From Cerioporus squamosus (lineage: Eukaryota > Basidiomycota > Agaricomycetes > Polyporales > Polyporaceae), in NCBI GenBank assembly GCA_022592435.1, contig JABYQS010000050.1, positions 1-64,000 on the forward strand: a DNA stretch of 64,000 nt, written 5' to 3'. The notes under the pieces are model-generated. The model worked only from the letters and a program-made list of their open reading frames with translations, was not told where the DNA came from and searched no databases. Position 1 is the first letter of the stretch, and each line of letters begins with the position of its first letter. The position numbers were made by a program, and so were the translations under genes. This document shows, piece by piece, positions 55,235 to 64,000 of the stretch.

Positions 55235-58200
55235 CTAGACCGAGTTCACAGAATCCGGGGCGGCTTCGAAGAGGCTCTCGAACGCCTCACGGGACTGCCC
55301 AATAACGCCGAACGCGTCTTGCAACGTTCGTCCCAGGTAATCCAGTTCCTGGATGACCGCCTTCATCGTGAGCGCGTACGCAAAGAAGAGCAGGTGTCGG
55401 GACCCCTTGATGTCCCGGTTGCGCACAACGTCGAGTTTTCGGATGGCCTCGACCTGATAGGTCCCCGAGTCATCAGAATTCGCGCAACTACGCAGGAAGA
55501 AGCATGCTTACGAGACGTAGACGGGAGTCTTCAGCGGGCGGTAGGTACGGCGGAAGAGGCGACTTGAGCCGGAAAGCCGATGCAAGGACGGAGAAGTACA
55601 AGATGACATTTCCGACCATCTCCCGTCTCTGTCTGTTCACAGGAATGATGAAGTCGGTCCTGACAGTCTGCACGTAATCCCGAGTCAGCTGGAGGAAGCT
55701 AGACAAGAGCGGGACACGCCTACCGTGTGCCACTCTTCTCGCGAGGTCACGCAGCGCATACTATGGAGCCTATCCAGGATAGACTGAAGACTCGTCAAGA
55801 TCGACCGATATAGCGCAACGGGGAATGGTCCCTTGAGACGCGGCTCATGCTGCGTCTGCGCAAGCAGCCCTTGCAGTTCGATCAGCTTAATTTGCAGATG
55901 TAGCTCCCTGCAACAAACCGGGCCGCAATCAGCCTTAGAACGACTGGCGCACAGTCGGAACATACATGGCCATGAAGTGCTGGATTGACTCGGTCATCGC
56001 CGGGTTGACATGTAGCAGATGCGACTCTTCCGTTGGCGATTCTTCTTCCGTGACTACGTGCAAATGGAACTCCTCGTCCGAGAACGAGTTGAACGCCACC
56101 AAGCGAGTATAAAGCCAGCCGACGTTCAGGCAGAACCTACGTTCCGTAGACGTTAATCAGCAACAGTCCATCTGGAGGTATATAAAATGAACTCACTCTC
56201 CGAGTGCTCGACTGAGCTCCCGTCGAGCTTCCGCAGGCCACCAATAGCGAGAGACTATCGCAGCCCACACAACTCCAATGGTTACGGCGAGCGCTCGCTG
56301 GAACGCAATGTCGAATACCGCCACATCCTTCTGGCGAATGTTGTAGCTGAGCCGTACGAGTGCATGAACATAGCCCGCAGGACAAGGCAAGACGACAACG
56401 ACGCACCAATAGAGACATGTCAGGTTGTACGTCAGTAGGACGAAACGCGCCGACGTCGCATATTGAGGCTTGGCAACGATGTAGTAGAAGCAAGGAATGG
56501 AGTAGAAGAATCCGAATATAGACAGAACCCAAGCGTTTTCGGGAAATGATGACCACACCACGAACGCCGTCGCAGCACCAAGCCTGTGATATGCAAGTGG
56601 CGATTCAGACCGGGCGGCGAGGTGAAACCGAGCGAGGGCACCTACAATGTTCCCAAAACACGATGCACGCCGAGAAAATTGGTCTGCAGCAAATATGGTC
56701 AGTGACAAAATCTGCACTGCTGGTAGGAAGACGGTCTCACAGCACCGATAGTGGGGGATATCACAACAAAGAACTGACAGAGAGATGTTAATCAGCTGTA
56801 CTCTGGTCTGAAACGCGGAGTATCACATACCGAGATCAACGCCCATTCTCCCCGATACTCTACGAACATCGGGCGCGTGCTCTCGAAAAAGGCAGGGGAC
56901 GCCAAGAATGCAGTGGCCATACCAGCTTTGATGGCATACTTCATGTCCTGCTGCTTCATCCGAGCGCCAAGGGCCCACAGCGACTGCTTCACCCGGCCAA
57001 TGAGCGTCAGGTTCTCTCGGGCAGGAGTCTGAATGGTGTTGGGCGCATGCGGCGTGACCTTGGGGAACGAGACGGCCTTGTGCGGCTTGTGCTCTGTGAA
57101 GTAGGCGGCTAGTATGACAGCAAAGCATGGTGAACATCAGTAAGCCTGTCAAAGGGCCGGAGCGCCAACGCTATATGGGAAGAGGGCTACATACAGAATC
57201 GTTTGCGGATGCTCGCTCCCCGCTTCCCGCGTGTGAGTCGATGGTTGATACGCTCCGGTCTCCATGGGAGACGGAGGAGAGCCCTGAATCGCCCCCAAAC
57301 GCTGCTGCGTGCGGCATTGGCGCGCTCTATACTGCAGATACGACTCATGGCGTCGACCAGGGAGATCAGTTCCCGAGCATATTCCTGCATAGTGAAGATG
57401 AAACTGAATGATCTGGTCAGTCTGACTTGCTCCACCCGCGATGCAGATTCGCCTCACAAGTATGCCAGGAACACGTTCTCGCTCTCGTCGCCCATCAGGA
57501 CCTGGTTCTCGGACGTCAACGACGCGATCGAAGCCCGGGAGTCGACTCCAGAGACATTGCCGCTCCGGTACATGCGTAGCACTGCGTGGTTGGAGGTGCT
57601 TTCGAAGGTGAAGAGTGCACGTTCTATGCTGTCGGCGATCTCAACGAAGTCCGTGGGCTGCATAGACGTGCGATCATTGTCGCTCCGTGGTTGGACGAAC
57701 GCTTCACGGAGACGTTTCAGGGTTGAGATGCACGTCGTCTGAGTAACATATCAACAAGTGTATGTAGATCGGAACACAGCCAAGGACAACATACCGACAG
57801 AGCCTTGAGAGGCGGAGCAAGGTCGTCCACCAGGTCACCGAAAACAGTTGCCGCAGGCCTGGAGCAGCGCGGTCTCCTCGTCGTCCTCAGACGGCTTACC
57901 ATTCTGCTCCGACACATCCTTGCCTTTCCCGTTGGCCATCGACGAAGATTGATGCTCGGCCGCCCGGTGCTTCAAGATGACCTTGCCCTCCCGGTGTCCC
58001 TTGATTAGCTGGTATTGCAAGCTGATACCGCTTCGCAGGCCGTTCAGATGCTGTCCGAGCCGGTTCAGGCTGTCGATTGCGTCCACATACGACTGGCCCG
58101 AGCTTCCGCGCAGCTGCGCTCCCTCTCCGACCTTGCCTGGACCACCGAAGAGTCGTTCTGACTGCGCCTCAACTAGACTCTTCTTGAGCGAAGTGAAGGA

Positions 58201-59734
58201 CGCCTGGTGGTTCGTGACGGCGCGCTGCAGTTTGTCCGAGCTGAACCCATGCGGCTCTTCCAATAGGAAGGTCTGCGTGAGCATGCCGAGGAGAGTTGCG
58301 AAAGAGTCGAGAGTCAGTGTCATGTTACTTTGCAAAGCCTTTGTTGCGCGCTGAGGCCATAAGAAGAGGCAGACGACATTGGAAACAACCGCGCCGACGA
58401 GAACGATGCAGGCGACTTGCATGAGGGTCTGGATTCCGCCTTCTTTGACCACGCTACAGAGACTGTGAACATCAGGAAGCGAGAAGTGCCGAGATACTTA
58501 CACGACAAAGAGGATAATAGCAGGTCATACTGCAAGCTGTCGGACAAGTCAGCCCAGTTCGCAACAAACCCTTCCGAGTTGGACGTACCGGTGTTGAACG
58601 AAGGCTTTGCCATCCAGACTTTCATCCATGCTACGACGGACATGCCGAAACCGATCATGAACAAGACGAGTGCATCCGCAAGCCACTCCCATCCGGGTTG
58701 AAGCTCGAAGAACCAGTACACGCTCATGCTGGAGAGAGAGACCAAAGTGGCGAAGACGAGGCCCATCAAGCAGAAGATATCGGCCTCGACCATGCCACCG
58801 AGTGTCTTTGCAGGATTGAAGTACACGGCGCTGCATCTTAATCTGAGTACATATATTTCGCACCAAAGACCATACGACGTACACAGTAGCTACCATGTGT
58901 CCCTGAAGGCGAGGGAGTGCGCTCTCCGGGATCGTCTCCGGTGATATCGGCGATGAATCCAGACAGATATGGAGAGAATGTGAACAAGGAGCCGATGAAG
59001 TACGCAATGGCGCATTTGAGGATATTGCGCTGCACAGTGGTCAACGCGGGTGGTTTGGGGAGAGTGTACCACTTGCGAGGAGGTTCAAGGAATCGGGAAG
59101 GAGAGCGCGGGCGTGATGCGGATGAGGCGTCCGATTCGGAATCACTGTAGTCACCATGGGTGGTAGACGTATAGTCCATGGGTGACGAGGCGCGAGGCCC
59201 AGGATCGTGGATTGAATGTGTGTGTTCGGTCTCAAAGGGATCGTGCACACCATGCGCGGATGCAGAGCGGTCAAAGTAGGAGGAGGTCGTGGTCTCAGTG
59301 AGGGGGCGAGGTGAGCTGTACCTCGGAGTGGAATGGTGTGCAGCAGGAGAGCGGGGGGAGGCAACGTTGCGGAACGCGTCCTCTTCTGCCATAAGCTGGC
59401 CAAACACGGTCCACTCATGCTCGGGGGAACGGACGTGCCGAGAGCCACGGGCAAAGCTAGATGCAAGCTCGTGTACACGAGACAGACGATCTCGCGTCTG
59501 CGGGGTTTGAGACGCCGTCATGGTAGAGGCGCTGCGTTGAAAGCTGGGTCGAGAGACGTTGCTCGGCAGGGGGCTGGAGGAATCGACGAGGACCGAACGG
59601 GATGACGGGACGGCACCTAACTGCTCCGGGGAGCCGACAAAGCCTGAGGGGCTGTCATGCAAATAGGGCTGGCGACTGGAAGCAGGGATAGGCATAGGAG
59701 CAGGAGACGAGTGCGAAGACGAGTCCGTGTCCAT
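55235..59734 (-). CDS. Large DUF2421/FUSC-like membrane transporter
   Basis: A minus-strand gene with many short introns; roughly 1,200 residues. The N-terminal 240 residues are Ser/Pro-rich and disordered. Two membrane modules follow, each with several hydrophobic spans. The first contains ILKCAIAYFIGSLFTFSPYL, VYFNPAKTLGGMVEADIFCL and MIGFGMSVVAWMKVWM. The second contains YAIKAGMATAFLASPAFFE, FFVVISPTIGATNFLGVHRV-type sequence around 56840-56700, WVLSIFGFFYSIPCFYYIV and ALAVTIGVVWAAIVSRYWWP. This two-half design with long cytosolic regions is that of fungal DUF2421 / brefeldin A-sensitivity-related and aromatic-acid exporter-like (FUSC) proteins. The C-terminal part (RRDYVQTVRTDFIIPVNRQ, LFFAYALTMKAVIQELD) fits DUF2421. 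Substrate unknown. Near 58900 a one-base shift is needed to read SPSGHMVATVAVYF-like sequence. Confidence 0.8.
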
Positions 59735-59954
59735 GGCAGAAGGCTGCGCATGAAGTCCAGTGAGATGCGTTCGCGTCGCGCACACGAGCAGCAGACGCAC
59801 ACACACGCGTCATTTTCCCACGAGCGCGTCTCAGGCATCTCATGCAGACATCTTCCGTACGATACACAGCGGTATGCCCCAACGATCTTGTTGCAAACTG
59901 AAGCTCGTCCTCCTCAGAAGGAGTATGAGTCCGCTTGTCCCGAACACCACTCAA

Positions 59955-62900
59955 CTACGAATGCTTTGTCCTTTTCCTCCTCCTCCCTCCGTCCGACCCA
60001 TGCCCACCATCGCCCAGCGCCTGCATCCTCTCCAACAGCGACCCCGGCCCCCTGCTGCCCGCTCCGTCTCCGGGACCAGGCGACCCTCGACTCACAGCCT
60101 TCGCCGCCCCGCGTATGCTGTACCCGCCAACTGGGACCCTGTCCGGCGATTGCTGTCTTGGGCGGCCAAGGGCTGCAGGTGCTGTCGACGAATGGCTCAT
60201 GGAGGACGCGACAAGGGGACCGAACGAGGACTCGTCGGCCCGCCGCTTCGCAGGGATAGACGGCATCGTCGCAGAGCCAGACAAATCGCTACCGCGACCA
60301 CTGTCCCGGTCACCCGAGCGGCCTCGTCTGCTCCTTCGTCCCTGTCCCCCGCGGTCCCGCTCGCGTTGCGACTGTTCTCGCTCTCGAGCTGACGATGCCC
60401 CGGACGACGTGCCGTTCGCGGGTCCTCCAGCTAGACGACTGAGGAGCGAAGGAACAGGTTTGGCTTCCTCCGCCTTGGGTGACGACGACGCCTGCGCTCC
60501 CTTTCCCTTCCCTGCTCCTGTTCCCGGTGGAGGTGCGGCAGCCTTGCCGCCGTTGGGAGTCGAACCTAAGCCCGACATATCGCCTCCGCCACGTCCACCA
60601 CGTTCCTCCGTTCTTGCTTTCTTCGCCGAACGCGGCGAAGCGTCATCTGCACGAGCAGATCCAGTTGCAGTAGCTGCAGTACTGGCGCCGTTAGTAGATG
60701 GTCCAGCAGCAGATGCTGGCGTGGCCGATGTGACGGGAGGAGATCGCGGAGCCTTGCCCTTGAGGTGTGGCGGCGGTTGCCGTTCGCGTTGCCGGTCAGC
60801 TCGTGGTCCGCTAGGTGCGCCGGAACTGGATGCCACAGTGGCAGCGGACGGTCGGGGAGGGAGCGTTGCTGGCCGTCCGTACGAGCCGTTCCTCTCGGGG
60901 GCTGTCACATCGGCAGAGCCTCGCGAGCCACTGGGTCCACCAGAGGGCATCGCGGTGCCGCTCGGGTCCTCGTGTTTGCGCTTGCTGACGTTCATGACCC
61001 TGCGCTGGTCACCCTTGGCAGATGCGCGGTCGCCTGCGGTCCCATTCACAGCGTCGGCATTCCCATTTCCAGTTCGGCTCGCAACCTTGGGTTTCACGTT
61101 ACCTTTTTGTGCGTCTGCATCGGTCGTGGACGTCTTGCTGGGCGTCGCTGGTGCCGAGCTCTTGACCGGCTCAAGGAGTGACTGCAGAAATCAAAGAAAG
61201 GAAGAGGAGATCGTTGGGGATATGCGGGGAGAACGAGAAGTTGCCCATTGCGAACCCTGATCACGCTGTGCACTTGCTCCTGCGCAGCCTTTGTCTCTGT
61301 AGATGCATCTTGCGGTGCGGCGAGGAATTCCAAACGACGGAGGACAGAAGTGACAAGATGCGGAATCTGCCAACGGTTGTCACGCTTGCGCTACAAACGG
61401 TGCGTCAGCGCAGGATTTTCACACGACAAGAGTATTGATGACTCACACGAACGATACCCTGAACGAGTGTCAAGCACGCGGTCCAAGGCCTGAGCTCATG
61501 CGATCTCATATCGCAGAACGTCTGCCAGAGGATCAGTACAGTGCATTCGATCTCCTACAAATGCGACTCACTTCGAGAAGTACGGCGCAAACATCTGGGA
61601 ATTGTCTCCGTAACGCAGCCTCATCTGCGGCGCTGGGAACTCCTCCTGGGGCCTTCCCGAGGTCAGCGGCAGGTGCCGTAGGCGGCGCCTTCGGGCTCTC
61701 TTCGCATGCAACCACAAGTCGAGCAACTTCGCTGATCACGTATGCCTGGTCCTCCTCCATGAGGCGACGTATCACCGCTTTCGGGGTGAGGGACGCATAG
61801 TAGAAACGTAGCAGATGCGAGGGGTGAACCAGCCGTTTCTCGACAGCCACAAAGACACGAGGTCCAGATAATAACGAGCGCCTTCCAGGGTCGCGTTGTC
61901 TTCTCCAGCTGGCAGATCAGTCTTCAACGTGGCGCGAATCTGGCCAAGGAGAAGGTCGAGTAGTTCTTTGCCTCGTGTAGAATACGACCTGAAGGAAGGC
62001 AGGCCGGCGATGATGTCCTTGACGATCGTATCGACCTCCGCAGGGGAGAGTTTCGTAATAGCCTGTCGCCAGTTCTCAGAATTCCAATGATGACACCTGG
62101 CGTAGAAGGTTACGTACCTTGAATAGGCCAGGGACGAGAACCTGTTCTGCTGGAGTCCCAGCGGCGTTTGCGTGACGCTCGACCAACGGACGCTTGGCTT
62201 CTCCCGCAAGGAAGGCGAGAACAAGGGAACGGAGGCGGTCGCGAATGCTTTGTTCTTCCTCGTCCAGGGGTTCCTCCGGAGGCACAATTTGATCACAAAG
62301 GACACCGAGCGTGACGACTGGATCCATATCGAGATGCTGTGTGAGGGCACGCTTGACAAAGGTGACTTCTTCAGGCTCGTCTGCATGTGAACGAGTTAGC
62401 CATTGCTCTTGCGCCACCGGTGCGGTAGAGCGGTGGCGGGGTCCTGCGCCGGTCTCGCATGTCTGATGACGATGGCGAGGCTTGGGAAGCGACGGCGGAC
62501 AGATGAGGATACGGGCGGAAACTCACCGCTTTGCAGCAACTGAACCAGCACGTCGGCATTGCGTTTCACCCACTTGTTCTGCTCTCTGGACACGTCTACA
62601 ATAGCAGCATATCCTTTGATACGGACCTACAAGGTTCGGTTCATACCGAGCAGTATCGCAGCACGAGGAAGCACGTACATTCGAGACGGGATCCTCGCAG
62701 AGGTCATACACGGCATTGATCGCATCGTCCTCCAAGTCGGGAAAATCCTTGATGAACAGCTTGAGGTTGGTGGCAGCGACTATCTTGAGGGACGAGTGTG
62801 GGGAATGTGCGAGGTCAATGAGCTTCTTGAGAGTGTCTCGCCGCTGTATGCGCAAGTGCTGATGAGCCTCCAGGTGCGCAGCGGGGACAATTGAGGACTG

Positions 62901-62992
62901 ACCAGAGCGGAGGTTTTCACTGGAGTGCGCTCAGCGCGTCGGAGGAGGTCACGTATGTCCTTCTCCTGTTCTGACAGACTCCGGGAGTCCAT
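59955..62992 (-). CDS. API5: API5 family protein
   Basis: Apoptosis inhibitory protein 5 family, a nuclear helical-repeat (HEAT/ARM-like) protein. The start is MDSRSLSEQEKDIRDLLRRA at 62992, followed by RRDTLKKLIDLAHSPHSSLK, KLFIKDFPDLEDDAINAVYD, then LCEDPVSNVR split by an intron, WVKRNADVLVQLLQS, TFVKRALTQHLDMDPVVTLG, LVLAFLAGEAKRPL and LLDLLLGQIRATLK. Human API5 has the same run of features (a DSAINAQLDLCEDEDVSIR-type segment). The last 380 residues (61097-59955) are disordered, rich in Ser, Gly, Ala, Pro and Arg, with NLS-like KRKHEDP and KKARTEE and a terminal RRRKRTKHS, longer than in animals. In animals the protein acts in cell survival and RNA/chromatin complexes; the fungal role is not established. 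Confidence 0.82.
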
Positions 62993-63537
62993 CGCGGGCG
63001 AAGGGAGAGATGGAGAACAGAGGTGGACGGAGGTTGAGAGAGAGAGGCGGAGGCAGAGGACGCTGTTCCTTGTCCGCGCAGACGCCCACGCCCACCACGC
63101 GCCGGAATCGAGTCCGACTCCCAGCGGCCGTCCTCTCATCTCCGCCTCTTCCTCCTCCTCCGCTCTTTCTCGAATGCGCTTGCAGTTCTCGCGGACAGAC
63201 TTCCAAACCTCGGACGCGTTGGCTCCTACCGCAGCAACAGCCGCAACACACAGCAGGTTGTGAACGCATGCTCACTGCTTCTTCGGTGCCGGTACCCTAA
63301 TACCAGGACTTGCGGCATCATGACTTGGACCGCGAGAAGCACCAATCGTCTTCTAGTGAATCCTACGGGGTATACCCCGGTATACCTGTACACCGCTTAT
63401 TGTTCATGCTGCCCATAGTACGTACGCACATATCCTCCGTCCCTGGATAATCCGTTTCTTCTGCCCAGACTTCGCTTCGAATAGGGTGACTGCACCCTAC
63501 AACGAAGGAAGGCAGATGTCCGCCTACACTCTCCCGT
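62993..63537. other. Intergenic, API5 promoter and neighbour 3' end
   Basis: A purine/pyrimidine-biased stretch (about 62993-63190) upstream of API5 is likely its promoter. A local inverted repeat GGGGTATACCCC lies at 63368. No gene recognised. Confidence 0.4.
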
Positions 63538-64000
63538 CTATTGCGATAGAGCTGTGGTGAGGATGTACTGAACATCCGCCTTGATACTCGCCAGCATGTC
63601 CTTCGTCGTCTTCTCCGGTTGCCATCCAATCGCCCTCGCCCTCCTTCCCCGGCATCGCGCGTTCGTTCCCAGGCTTTCCGACTAACCGCGGACACCGAAC
63701 AGGCATGGTCAGCCAAACAGCCGTAGCGTTGCAGGAGACAACGGCTGAAGGGAAGCACTCACCCCATCGAAGAACAGGTCCAGCTCCTCCTTGGTGAGTG
63801 TCGACGGCTCGTCCGTCTCCGTAATCTGCAGCTCTTTGAGCACCCTCCCAATCTCCTTCGCGACGTCATGCAGCCTGTACTCTCCGTTCTCGCCAAAGTA
63901 GTAACCTTCCTTGCCGTGCCCTATCTCCCTGTCTGACAATATAGCATCCCAGATGACCTCGTACAAGTGTACCACTAGAACGAGGCCAGTCAGAATGATG
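63538..64000 (-). CDS. NAD(P)-binding epimerase-like protein, C-terminus only
   Basis: Two exons are visible, 63538-63681 and 63763-63974; the gene continues beyond the right edge. The protein reads VVHLYEVIWDAILSDREIGH, GKEGYYFGENGEYRLHDVAK, EIGRVLKELQITE, KEELDLFFDG, then SESLGTNARCRGRRARAIGW and QPEKTTKDMLASIKADVQYI. The HVxDLxxLY-like start, the GYYFGENG.Y segment and the ARAIGWQP turn with a final Glu-Asp/Asp helix are typical of the C-terminal part of extended-SDR NAD-dependent epimerase/dehydratase proteins common in Agaricomycetes. The Rossmann GxxGxxG and YxxxK motifs would lie outside the window, so activity cannot be judged. Confidence 0.7.

Noticed and set aside
59935..61260. A 441-codon open frame on the plus strand
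   Set aside because: It lies antisense to the GC-rich, disordered C-terminus of API5. It is a low-complexity Ser/Arg/Pro shadow with no motif, while the minus-strand frame joins the API5 exons.
63368..63379. GGGGTATACCCC palindrome as a regulatory operator
   Set aside because: A single short palindrome with no second copy or known factor; chance is sufficient.
1..64000. CRISPR arrays, bacterial operons, ribosome-binding sites
   Set aside because: The sequence is eukaryotic; the repeat arrays seen are transposon arms with both word orientations and no regular spacers.

Overview
The window looks like nuclear DNA of a filamentous basidiomycete, probably an Agaricomycete such as a polypore. The evidence is short GT-AG introns (about 40-70 bases) in nearly every gene, GC-rich exons, pyrimidine-rich promoters, and fungal families: a Zn(II)2Cys6 regulator, GH18 chitinase, a DUF2421/FUSC-type membrane protein, a DUF6589 fragment, and Copia, Tad-like LINE and Harbinger relics. 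The organism call is inference; nothing in the sequence fixes the species.

Bases 1-39,085 are a repeat compartment with no intact ordinary gene. It holds an internally deleted Copia retrotransposon (1089-3758) and three more copies of its LTR, a broken LINE, a PIF/Harbinger-type transposase pseudogene, a DUF6589 fragment, several hAT-like elements with 8-base target duplications, two Tc1/mariner-like elements with CATCAGCAAA ends, and three copies of a second LTR family, each split by other insertions. Nesting can be read directly: LINE <- Copia LTR (duplication CTTTG) <- a 4.0-kb DNA transposon (10255-14287) whose DDE-type transposase I cannot place in a named superfamily. That transposon is the best candidate for something undescribed. 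The hAT-like elements form a second unusual set: each is filled at its ends with its own short word repeated on both strands, and four loci share a GGAAAGCT...AGCTTTCC hairpin.

Bases 39,085-64,000 are a gene compartment: ribosomal protein eL14 (minus) divergent from an OB-fold-like protein (plus), a Zn2Cys6 transcription factor (minus), about 7 kb with no convincing gene (45.5-52.7 kb), a secreted GH18 chitinase (minus), a large DUF2421/FUSC-like transporter (minus), an API5 family protein (minus) and the C-terminus of an NAD(P)-binding epimerase-like protein (minus, running off the end). The neighbours show no shared pathway. The chitinase and the transporter each appear to carry a one-base frameshift at a conserved motif, which may be real or a sequence error.
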